DNA from: Nitrolancea sp040255925
GTDB taxonomy: Bacteria; Chloroflexota; Chloroflexia; Thermomicrobiales; Thermomicrobiaceae
Direction: 5' to 3'
Length of the DNA stretch: 31,949 nt
Assembly: GCA_040255925.1 (NCBI GenBank)
Contig: JBDZVX010000013.1
Span: 1 to 31,949, forward strand
Position 1 is the first letter of the stretch. The number at the start of each line of letters is the position of its first letter. Positions 17,063-24,099 of this stretch are shown here, piece after piece. Position numbers and translations under genes: made by a program. A model generated the notes under the pieces. The model had not been told where the DNA came from. It did no database searches and saw only the letters and a program-made list of their open reading frames with translations.

Positions 17063-18295
17063 ATGCAGGCGTTGCAGTTTACGGACAGCATTCCGCGCTA
17101 CGTTTTGTCCAAGCTGATCGGCACGGGATACCCGGCGATCTTTTGGAGCGATCTTGCCTGTTTGCGCCTCGCCGAGGTCCCGCTGCCGGCGCTGCCGACT
17201 CCTGAGTGGCTGCGGATCGACACCCGCTATGGTGGGATTTGCGGCAGCGATCTCGGGCTGATCCTACTCCATAGCAGCCCCTCGTCCTCACCCTTTACCT
17301 CATTTCCATTCACGCTGGGCCATGAGAACGTAGGTGTGGTTGCCGAGACCGGTGCCGCCGTCCAAGACATTTCCGTTGGCCAGCGCGTCGTCGTCAACCC
17401 GCTCCTCGCGTGCGCGGCTCGTGGCTTTACTGACCCGTGCGAGATGTGCGCGCAAGGAGAGACGAACCTCTGCCAGCGGTTCCGTGAAGGGGCGATCGCG
17501 CCGGGGATGCTGATGGGCGTTTGCTGCGATACCGGCGGGAGCTGGAGCCAGTCCTTTGTCGCCCATCAATCGCAGATTATCCCGGTGCCGGACAACGTCA
17601 GTGATGAGGCCGCGGTGCTGGCTGAGCCGTTCGCGGTCGCGCTCCATGCCGTGCTCCGGAACCGGCCTCGCGATGATCAGACGGTGCTGGTCGTTGGCGC
17701 CGGGGTCATCGGCCTGCTGACGCTCGCGGCTATCCGGGCGATCGGGTCACGCGCGCGGGTGCTCATCACCGCCCGCCATCCCTTCCAGGTTGCGATGGCC
17801 GAGCGGCTCGGCGCCGATTTGATCATCCGGCCGAAACGCGGCGCCGGGTTCTACCACCAGGTCGCCGAGGCAACCGGGGCGCGGGTGCTCAAGCCGATCA
17901 TCGGGAAGCAGATCGTGCTCGGCGGCATCGATATCGTTTACGAGTGCGTCGGCTCACCCTCAACGGTCGACGACGCGCTCCGGCTCACCAGCTCTGGCGG
18001 CACCATGGTGCTGGTCGGGTTGGCGGCCAGCCCGCGTGGCGTGGATTGGACACCGATCTGGCTGAACGAGGTGCGCGTTCATGGCAGCTTCTGCTACGCC
18101 GATGAGGAGTTCGAGGAGGAGCGAATCCCGACCTTGGCCCTGGCACTCAAGCTGATGGCGGAAGGCCGGGTGGACCTTGCGCCGCTGCTGACCCATCGCT
18201 TTGAGCTGGCCGACTACCGGCAAGCGCTGGAGACGGTCACGAGCAAGGGCAAGAGCGGGGTGATCAAGGCCGCCTTCGCGTTCGACCGCCGCTAA
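17063..18295 (+). CDS. Zinc-dependent alcohol dehydrogenase (MDR family)
   Basis: A 410-residue medium-chain dehydrogenase/reductase that should oxidise an alcohol or polyol with NAD(P). The catalytic-zinc segment is RYGGICGSD and FTLGHENVGVV (Cys and His-Glu). The structural-zinc lobe has Cys residues in LACA, PCEMC and NLC, all four present. The Rossmann fold starts at VLVVGAGVIGLL, and the late glycine-rich strand is GGTMVLVGLA. A segment of about 25 residues between the Rossmann loop and DIVYECVG is longer than usual. The start at 17063 follows GAGGGAG by about 4 bases; the frame extends to 16961, but that part is Arg/Gly-rich and lacks conservation. Its stop codon interleaves with the stop of the convergent rhomboid-like gene. 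The substrate is unknown. Confidence 0.9.
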   Translation: MQALQFTDSIPRYVLSKLIGTGYPAIFWSDLACLRLAEVPLPALPTPEWLRIDTRYGGICGSDLGLILLHSSPSSSPFTSFPFTLGHENVGVVAETGAAVQDISVGQRVVVNPLLACAARGFTDPCEMCAQGETNLCQRFREGAIAPGMLMGVCCDTGGSWSQSFVAHQSQIIPVPDNVSDEAAVLAEPFAVALHAVLRNRPRDDQTVLVVGAGVIGLLTLAAIRAIGSRARVLITARHPFQVAMAERLGADLIIRPKRGAGFYHQVAEATGARVLKPIIGKQIVLGGIDIVYECVGSPSTVDDALRLTSSGGTMVLVGLAASPRGVDWTPIWLNEVRVHGSFCYADEEFEEERIPTLALALKLMAEGRVDLAPLLTHRFELADYRQALETVTSKGKSGVIKAAFAFDRR

Positions 18296-19005
18296 GCCGG
18301 TTCCTCATCCGTCCGCCGTTCGCCGCGGCCCGTGTGCATCATCACTGGCGTGACATCCGGCTCGCGCGAATCCCGCCACAACATCAGCGCGGCCAGACAG
18401 GCCCCTGCAATCACGGGGGGGCCGTGGATGTCACGGAGTAGCGCGAGCGCGACTGCTCCCGTCATGCCAAGGGCTCCCAGAAGGCGGGCGACTGCCGGCA
18501 ATTGGCGGTTCGGCCACAACAGCCACGCGAACAGACTCCCGACCACGCCGGCTAACGCGAGTGATGAGCCGGCACCGTACGGGCTCCAGGCATAGCCGGC
18601 GATCTCACCGGCTAGCGCGGGAGCGAAGTAAAGGACCAGCCAGCGGTGGTTCCCGTAGATCCGCTCAACCACCGGCCCGATGAGCGCGATGCCGGTGAAG
18701 TTAAAGATGATCTGGGGCCATCCATTGGCTTGAACGAAGATCGGCGTTATCAGGCGCCACCACTCGCCCGCTGACAATGCACCGGGGTTCCGCCGCAGCG
18801 CGTTCAGGACTTCGGGGTAAATAAGCTGTAAGCCGGTGACGACGGCGGTGCCGGCGAGGACCATCATTGTGGCTATTGGAAACGCGTGTTTCCGTGCCCG
18901 CAGGTGTGGCAGGTGATAGAGCAGGAACGGGGAGCTACCAGCGGCATAGATGACCGCCGCGCCGGCGACGGTATGCATGTCCCTCGGTAAGCTTGCGGCA
19001 AACAT
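18292..19005 (-). CDS. Rhomboid-family intramembrane protein with variant active-site residues
   Basis: A 237-residue protein with about six hydrophobic segments. The rhomboid L1 region is recognisable as GEWWRLITPIFVQANGW followed by IIFNFTGIALIGPVVERIYG. In standard rhomboids this reads WRxxTxxFxHxxxxHxxxN; here both His are Gln and the Asn is kept. The serine motif appears as GSSLALAGVVG (catalytic Ser148 in the place of GxSG, the last Gly being Leu), and the catalytic His194 is in IHGPPVIAGACLA. Serine and His are therefore both present, and intramembrane protease activity is possible but not certain. The ATG at 19005 is chosen because GGAGG lies 7 bases upstream; the earlier in-frame starts at 19083 and 19032 lack one. 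A basic/acidic tail ends the protein. Confidence 0.82.
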   Translation of the reverse strand: MFAASLPRDMHTVAGAAVIYAAGSSPFLLYHLPHLRARKHAFPIATMMVLAGTAVVTGLQLIYPEVLNALRRNPGALSAGEWWRLITPIFVQANGWPQIIFNFTGIALIGPVVERIYGNHRWLVLYFAPALAGEIAGYAWSPYGAGSSLALAGVVGSLFAWLLWPNRQLPAVARLLGALGMTGAVALALLRDIHGPPVIAGACLAALMLWRDSREPDVTPVMMHTGRGERRTDEEPA

Positions 19006-19091
19006 CGGGTGCCTCCATGAACGCCATGGCATCAAGCACTCGATTCCCCTGCCCCTGAATACGTTGTGGTCTTTACCGTGCACCGGTGCCG

Positions 19092-20225
19092 CTACGACAT
19101 CGGTACCTGCGGAATGATCTTGTCCCCGACCCGTTCGAAGATCTCATCCATGCTGGTCCCAGTGATCGTCACGCCATGGTTCTTGAGTCCGATAACGGCC
19201 CGGCTGGGATCGGGTTCCTGGCGGATGAGTTCGGCGACCGCGTTCGCCAGTTGAAAGGTGCCACATGGGAAGTTGATCTCGGTCGAGCGGATGCCGTCCA
19301 TCCAGGCGTGGACGTGGAGGATCGCGCCAACACCCGGATGCTCCTGATAGATCATCCAGTGCTCAATGGCATCGACCGAGACGCGACGCGGCTGAATATC
19401 GGGCGGGACGCTCAGGATCATCGCCGGCGTCTCGGGGTCGAACCCGGAGACGAGCAGGATATCCTTGCCGATGACGTCGAGCTTGCCCTTGTTGACGCCG
19501 CTTGCGCTCATCCAATAGCGGTTGCGGTCTTTGCGGGCGCTCAGGTTGCCGTAGCTGAGCCCGCCGATACCGGCGAGCCGCATGACGTGACGGAGCTCCT
19601 TTGGTTTCAGCAGCTTGTCGATCGGGAACGGCGCCGGCAGCAGATCCATCTGGTCGAGCCGTCTGCCGGCTCGTTTGATCTGCTCGGTCATGTCATCCCC
19701 GTTCCAGAGCTCCTCCTCCAGATCGGTGCGGAACACGTTGTTGATGACCAGCTGGGAAGAGGCCAGCGGTTCGACCCGCTCGTAAATCTGGGCGAAGAAG
19801 GTGTCATCGCCGGAATCGAGCGGAACGGTATAGTGCCCTTGCTCCATAGTGATGAAGTGGGCCTCCAGGCCGTCACCGGTGTGGATCAAGAAGATCGCCA
19901 CGTTGGCGAGCGCATGCAGGAGCAGCGGATAGCCGGCGGGAATGATTTCATCCGGCGGCTCCGGAAGTTCCACGATCGCGACGACGAAGGTCGCCTGCGC
20001 CTTGCGGCGATAGGGCTGGGGGTTGGCGATGTCGATCACCTTCATCACCAGCCGGATATCCGGTGCCGGCTTTTCGAGAAACTCGTGCCCATGCCGGAGC
20101 ATTTCCCGGGTGAGCCCCTCGGTGAACCACTGGACGGTCGGCGAACTGTAGTCGCTGACCACGGTAAACGTTTCAACGGATAATGGTTCACCTAGCTTGC
20201 GTGTCTGCTCCGGTTGCACTTTCAT
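19092..20225 (-). CDS. Class II aldolase/adducin-domain protein with unassigned N-terminal half
   Basis: A 377-residue protein. Roughly residues 200-377 are a class II aldolase/adducin domain: GGLSYGNLSAR, SASGVNKG, the zinc ligands His304 and His306 in ILHVHAW, and His350 in LKNHGVTITG. Such domains cleave or epimerise sugar phosphates using a divalent metal. The Glu used as general acid/base in fuculose-phosphate aldolase seems to align with Asp in RVSVDAIEHW, so the activity may differ. The N-terminal 195 residues have mixed strands and helices and no family I recognise; they include a short hydrophobic stretch near LLLHALANVAIFLIH but no clear signal peptide. Both GTG 20240 and ATG 20225 are possible starts, neither with a strong SD. 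It lies between the lipid kinase and rhomboid genes on the same strand. Confidence 0.85.
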   Translation of the reverse strand: MKVQPEQTRKLGEPLSVETFTVVSDYSSPTVQWFTEGLTREMLRHGHEFLEKPAPDIRLVMKVIDIANPQPYRRKAQATFVVAIVELPEPPDEIIPAGYPLLLHALANVAIFLIHTGDGLEAHFITMEQGHYTVPLDSGDDTFFAQIYERVEPLASSQLVINNVFRTDLEEELWNGDDMTEQIKRAGRRLDQMDLLPAPFPIDKLLKPKELRHVMRLAGIGGLSYGNLSARKDRNRYWMSASGVNKGKLDVIGKDILLVSGFDPETPAMILSVPPDIQPRRVSVDAIEHWMIYQEHPGVGAILHVHAWMDGIRSTEINFPCGTFQLANAVAELIRQEPDPSRAVIGLKNHGVTITGTSMDEIFERVGDKIIPQVPMS

Positions 20226-20260
20226 CGTGTGGTCACCCACTTTCTTTTGCCACAGTCACT

Positions 20261-20281
20261 ACGGAGGGACATCCCTCCCGT
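20261..20281. other. Inverted repeat in the gap between lipid kinase and aldolase genes
   Basis: ACGGAGGG and CCCTCCCGT pair with one bulged base around the loop ACAT. The hairpin lies between the stop of the lipid kinase gene (20339) and the start of the aldolase gene (20225). There is no T-run on either strand; it may be an inter-cistronic RNA hairpin. Confidence 0.35.
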
Positions 20282-20338
20282 ATCCGGTTGTTGGATGCGA
20301 TGCCGCCAACGCATTCTCTCAAACGTCGCACTGTCGGG

Positions 20339-21364
20339 TCAACCGTCCCCTACGGTCGCGGCGTACGGCATCCGCACACGTAACGTACGAGGGAGCACGG
20401 TTGCTTGCAGATCGGTCGTGCCTGGCTGCTCTCCATCGACCTCGAAGGGCAGTGGGATGGGAGACCGGACGTCGATCTTTTTGCCCCGCAAATGGAGGAC
20501 CGCTGGATGCTGAATGTGCGTTCCGCGGTAAACGCTCGGCAGGAGGGAGGTCAGCAACACCCGCTTCGGCACATCGCGCAGCACGAGCACATCAAGCAGC
20601 CCGTCGGTCAGGGAGGCCGACGGCGCCATCCGCATACCGCCCGCGAGGTAGCAGGCGTTTGCCAGGACGACCATTCCGATTGGGCCATCGTGGATCAGCG
20701 TATCGTCGACGATGACCGTGGCCGGGCGTCCACGGAAAACCAGAATCGTCCGGATCACCCCGGCGAGGTAGGAGAGGAATCCCCCGGCTGCCTTGGATGA
20801 CCGGTTGATCCAGGCGGCGGTTTCGGCGCCAAGCCCGACATCGGCCACATTGATGAAGCACCGGGTCCGGTCTTCGCCGCCTGCACGATAGCGGATGAGC
20901 CCGACATCGATCGGCCGGACCACGCTGACCGGAAACAGGCGGATCGCTTGCTCGGGACTGGCGATCTTCAGCATTCGGGAGAAGTCGCGCCCGGTGCCGC
21001 ACGGAATGAGCGAAAGCGTGGCGTCCGGCGCGACCGGAATGCCGTCATTGAAAAAGCCGTTGACGACTTCATTAAGCGTGCCGTCTCCGCCCACCACGGC
21101 GATCTCCCGTGCTCCCGAGCACAGGCGTTCACGCGTGAGCCGGGTGGCATCCCCTATCCCCGCCGTCAGGTGCTCACGAGGGAATAGCCCCAGCGCTTCG
21201 ATCTGTCGCTTCAACGCGGGCCAGGCGCGTCCAGCCCGCCCATGGCCAGAAGCCGGGTTGATGATGATGTCGATCTCGCCGGTCAGCCTCTCTCGCTGAA
21301 GCTCCCGCGCTTCCCGAGGTCGTGCGGCATTGCCGATCGTTGGTTCGTCCGTTTTCGACACCAT
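20339..21364 (-). CDS. Diacylglycerol kinase family lipid kinase (YegS/DgkB type)
   Basis: A 341-residue soluble lipid kinase that phosphorylates diacylglycerol or a related lipid with ATP, feeding phosphatidic acid back to phospholipid synthesis. The nucleotide-binding region is IDIIINPASGHGRAG, followed by the signature IAVVGGDGTLNEVVNGF and LIPCGTGRDFSRML. The C-terminal sandwich domain has FINVADVGLGAE and NACYLAGGMRMAPSASLTDGLLDV. All key family motifs are present and the length is normal. The first 28 residues are a polar, Arg/Glu-rich extension before the fold begins. The ATG at 21364 follows an AGGGGGA purine run by about 9 bases. It is divergent from mreB across a long intergenic region. 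Confidence 0.92.
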   Translation of the reverse strand: MVSKTDEPTIGNAARPREARELQRERLTGEIDIIINPASGHGRAGRAWPALKRQIEALGLFPREHLTAGIGDATRLTRERLCSGAREIAVVGGDGTLNEVVNGFFNDGIPVAPDATLSLIPCGTGRDFSRMLKIASPEQAIRLFPVSVVRPIDVGLIRYRAGGEDRTRCFINVADVGLGAETAAWINRSSKAAGGFLSYLAGVIRTILVFRGRPATVIVDDTLIHDGPIGMVVLANACYLAGGMRMAPSASLTDGLLDVLVLRDVPKRVLLTSLLPSVYRGTHIQHPAVLHLRGKKIDVRSPIPLPFEVDGEQPGTTDLQATVLPRTLRVRMPYAATVGDG

Positions 21365-21440
21365 TCTGAATGTGTCCCCCTTGTATGCCGACCGAGCGCG
21401 GCGTCTACCGGCTTTGTCGTCCGGCTTCCTGGAGTATACG

Positions 21441-21464
21441 TGGCTGCGTCATCGGACGCAGCCA
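21441..21464. repeat. Perfect 10-bp stem with 4-base loop in the divergent region
   Basis: TGGCTGCGTC (21441-21450) pairs fully with GACGCAGCCA (21455-21464) across the loop ATCG. On minus, a -10-like TATACT (21433-21438) follows at once toward the lipid kinase gene, so the palindrome sits where a regulator of that gene could bind. There is no T-run after it. Confidence 0.6.
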
Positions 21465-21689
21465 ACCGGAGGCTGAAGGGTAACGCCTTTCCTCACCGTC
21501 CCCAAGGTGCGTATCAAGGTTTTGAGCGGAGTGGTGGTGATCGGACATGACTCGTAGCCGTAAAGCTCGCGACTGCCGTCCCCCCTGGCAGGCGGCGCGC
21601 TGCCTGCTTGAGGTCCCTGCCATCGGTCGCCGACCTGGGCGAAGGCTGCCCTTACAACCCTGGTGCGTAGCTCCTTCCCTAGCCCGAGT

Positions 21690-21718
21690 TTGACGTTTCG
21701 TGTTCCGGGTGCTATTCT
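21690..21718 (+). promoter_or_regulatory. Near-consensus promoter for the mreB operon
   Basis: TTGACG (21690-21695) and TATTCT (21713-21718) are separated by exactly 17 bases; the boxes match the sigma-70 consensus at five and four of six positions. Transcription from it would start near 21725 and give a leader of about 440 nt before mreB at 22163. Confidence 0.55.
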
Positions 21719-22162
21719 GCCGGGAAGTGACATCGTGTTCGCGCGCGGGGCAGGCTGCCCAGATTTTGTGGCGAGGACGGGATGTCGCTCGAGTGTGGCT
21801 CCGATTTGGGTAGGGAAGGTTTGGGGAAGGGTGACAGGACGCTGGATTAACCAGCGGGCACACCATGGTGCGAGCCATTCGCGCCGGTGGCCTGTTCTCC
21901 CGGAAATCGTTATTTCGAGTCTGGATCTGGCCTCAGCCCGTCGCGCGGCACCCGTGCGGGCGAGCGTGAGGCGGTTTCCACTACGGGTGACCCCGCTGTC
22001 TCCGGTTTCGCGGCCGGAGGTTCCCTCTACGATGTCTTGTGATAGCGTAGGAGATTGCTACCGGCACCCTGATCTGGGGGCGCGGATCACTGATAGCCCG
22101 GTGCGTGGTCGCGCCGCGTCGACGTGCCGACCGCATCCGTTTGGTAGAAGGAGCCACTCTGC

Positions 22163-23224
22163 ATGATCCGACCGCTGAGCGCGCTGTTCGGGCTCTTCAG
22201 CCGGGATCTTGGGATCGACCTCGGCACCGCGAATACGCTCGTCTACGTCCGGGGTAAAGGGATCGTGATCTCCGAGCCATCGGTCGTGGCTGTCGACACG
22301 AAATCCAAGCGGGCACTCGCGGTGGGTGTCGAGGCGAAGGCGATGGTTGGAAAGACGCCGGAGACCATCGTCGCGGTCCGCCCGCTCAAGGATGGCGTGA
22401 TCGCGGATTTTGATACCGTCGAGATGATGCTCCACTATTTTATCCGGAAGGTTCACTTGCAGCGTTTCATGGCGCCGCACCCTCGGGTGGTGATTGGCAT
22501 TCCCAGCGGGGTGACGGAAGTCGAGAAGCGGGCGGCCAAGGACGCGGCGTTGAGCGCCGGCGCGCGTGAGGCCTACACGATTGAGGAGCCGATGGCCGCG
22601 GCGATCGGTGCTGGGATGCCGATCAACGAGGCGATCGGCAGCATGATCGTGGATATCGGCGGCGGAACGACGGAGGTAGCCGTCATCTCGTTGGGTGGAA
22701 TCGTGGTCAACCACTCGATCCGGATCGCCGGTGATGAAATCGATGACGCGATCATCCAGTACGCGCGGCGAGATCACAATCTGGTGATTGGCGAGCGTTC
22801 GGCCGAGAACGCGAAAATCGCCGCCGGATCGGCCTATCCGATCGAAGAGGAGCGAACGGTCATCCTTCGGGGCCGCGATCTCCTGACCGGACTGCCGAAG
22901 TGGGTCGAGGTGAGTAGTGTGGAGATCCGGGATGCGATCTCTACTCCAGTGAATACGATCGTTGAGCTGGTCAAGACCTGCGTCGAGGAGACCCCACCGG
23001 AACTTGTCGCCGATATCATGGAGCGGGGAATTATCCTTGCCGGGGGTGGCGCGCTCCTGATGGGCCTGGAGAAGCGGCTCCAGGCGGAACTGCGCATGCC
23101 GACCTACCGGGCCGACGATCCGTTGACCTGCGTCGCTCGCGGGACCGGCCGCGTCGCCGAGGCTCTGCACCTGTATCAGCGTGCGCTGGCCGGAGGACAG
23201 GAGCTTCGGCGTCCGTCGCGCTGA
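22163..23224 (+). CDS. mreB: Rod shape-determining protein MreB
   Basis: A 353-residue bacterial actin that forms membrane-bound filaments and directs side-wall peptidoglycan synthesis. Actin-fold motifs: phosphate 1 DLGIDLGTANTLVYV, connect 1 around EKRAAKDAALSAGAREAY, phosphate 2 VDIGGGTTEVAVISLGG, and the adenosine motif GIILAGGGALLMGLEKRL. The N-terminus MIRPLSALFGLFSRD can form the short amphipathic helix that binds the membrane in many MreBs. The SD AAGGAG lies about 9 bases before the ATG. It is the first gene of a five-gene operon, followed by mreC 41 bases later. Length and motifs are entirely normal. Confidence 0.97.
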   Translation: MIRPLSALFGLFSRDLGIDLGTANTLVYVRGKGIVISEPSVVAVDTKSKRALAVGVEAKAMVGKTPETIVAVRPLKDGVIADFDTVEMMLHYFIRKVHLQRFMAPHPRVVIGIPSGVTEVEKRAAKDAALSAGAREAYTIEEPMAAAIGAGMPINEAIGSMIVDIGGGTTEVAVISLGGIVVNHSIRIAGDEIDDAIIQYARRDHNLVIGERSAENAKIAAGSAYPIEEERTVILRGRDLLTGLPKWVEVSSVEIRDAISTPVNTIVELVKTCVEETPPELVADIMERGIILAGGGALLMGLEKRLQAELRMPTYRADDPLTCVARGTGRVAEALHLYQRALAGGQELRRPSR

Positions 23225-23265
23225 GGCTGGTTAACGATGATCACCTGCCCTGGAGAGCGTGAGGC

Positions 23266-24087
23266 GTGTTGCCCTTGACGGTCCGCCAGACCGCGGCCCT
23301 CGTCGCGGCCTTTGTCATCCTCAGTGCCGGGCTCATTACCCTGGATCACCAGCAGAAGCTCGATCTGGTCAAGCGGCCGCTGAACGCCCTCACCCAGCCC
23401 GTGGTCCGCCTCTTCTCGCTCGCCGAGCATCGAATTGTCTCGATCGGTGCCCCCTCCGATCCCGAGGTAGCGTCGCGGCTCGCCTCGCTGACGGCCGAGC
23501 GGGATCGCTTGCTGGCGGAGAATGCCCGGCTCAAGCAGGTCGAACAGGAAGTGACCCAACTGCGCCAGCAGCTTGGCTTCAAGACCGCACACCCGGACCT
23601 GAAGACGATCCCCGCTGCCGTGCTTGGCCGTGATCCGGAGAGTATGCAACGCTTCCTGGTCATTGATCGCGGCTCCAACGACGGCATCCAACGCGGTATG
23701 GCGGTGGTAAGTCCTGACTTTTTTGTCGGTCAGGTGACGGATGTCGAGCCGGATCGGGCGCGCGTCGTCCTGTCGATCGATGTCTCCTATCAGGTGGGCG
23801 GTATCCTGCAGAACGATTCCCATGCTGAGGGAGTCGTTTATGGCCGCTGGCAGGATGGCGGGCGCCTGCAAATGCGGCACCTAGATTCCGGGGTGCAAGT
23901 CGCCGACGGGGATATGGTGGTGACCTCGAGCCGGACCGCGCTGGTTCCCGAAGGGCTGGTGATCGGAAAGGTCTATCATATTGAGCGGAACGTTCAGGCT
24001 GACGCGCTCACGCTCGACCTTGTGCCGATGATCGATCCCACCCGGCTCCAAACGGTGACGGTGATCCTGGGCGATACAGCGAAGTAG
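23266..24087 (+). CDS. mreC: Rod shape-determining protein MreC
   Basis: A 273-residue bitopic membrane protein that links MreB filaments to the wall-synthesis enzymes outside the cell. One membrane helix at about residues 8-27 (QTAALVAAFVILSAGLITL) is followed by a coiled coil at about 65-105 (SLTAERDRLLAENARLKQVE). Then comes the beta-sheet MreC domain with IPAAVLGRDPESMQRFLVID, GIQRGMAVVSPDFFVGQV, and the late GDMVVTSSRTALVPEGLVIG. The start is GTG at 23266, with GGAGAG (23252-23257) 8 bases upstream. The usual third gene, mreD, does not follow: the next gene begins 12 bases on and is murT. Confidence 0.94.
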   Translation: MLPLTVRQTAALVAAFVILSAGLITLDHQQKLDLVKRPLNALTQPVVRLFSLAEHRIVSIGAPSDPEVASRLASLTAERDRLLAENARLKQVEQEVTQLRQQLGFKTAHPDLKTIPAAVLGRDPESMQRFLVIDRGSNDGIQRGMAVVSPDFFVGQVTDVEPDRARVVLSIDVSYQVGGILQNDSHAEGVVYGRWQDGGRLQMRHLDSGVQVADGDMVVTSSRTALVPEGLVIGKVYHIERNVQADALTLDLVPMIDPTRLQTVTVILGDTAK

Positions 24088-24099
24088 GTTCGGAGGAGT

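Larger units (their letters stand above)
21365..22162. other. Long divergent intergenic region and putative mreB leader
   Basis: About 800 bases with no convincing gene. The open frames crossing it (21405-21878 minus; 21663-22166 plus, which overlaps mreB) are Arg/Ser/Pro-rich and lack family features. Structures seen are the hairpin at 21441-21464, a promoter at 21690-21718, and within the predicted leader a small perfect stem-loop (CGCTGG-attaa-CCAGCG, 21840-21856). I tried to match tmRNA, RNase P RNA, SRP RNA and common riboswitch cores and found none. Confidence 0.55.

Noticed and set aside
16657..17091. Possible small minus-strand gene upstream of the YyaL-like gene
   Set aside because: It has no SD at any of its starts and a composition unlike neighbouring proteins, and it overlaps the start of the alcohol dehydrogenase.
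19431..19460. T-arm-like sequence (TCGGGTTCGACCCCGA on minus) suggesting a tRNA
   Set aside because: It lies inside the aldolase coding sequence, and no acceptor or anticodon arms can be placed around it.
19086..20183. 365-residue plus frame antisense to the aldolase gene
   Set aside because: The minus strand carries recognisable aldolase motifs; the plus translation has no family features.
21663..22166. Possible 167-residue protein in the mreB leader
   Set aside because: It has no SD, is Ser/Arg/Pro-rich throughout, overlaps the mreB start codon, and has no hydrophobic or motif structure.
22058..23170. 370-residue minus frame across mreB
   Set aside because: It is antisense to mreB and His/Arg/Asp-rich as expected for a shadow frame.
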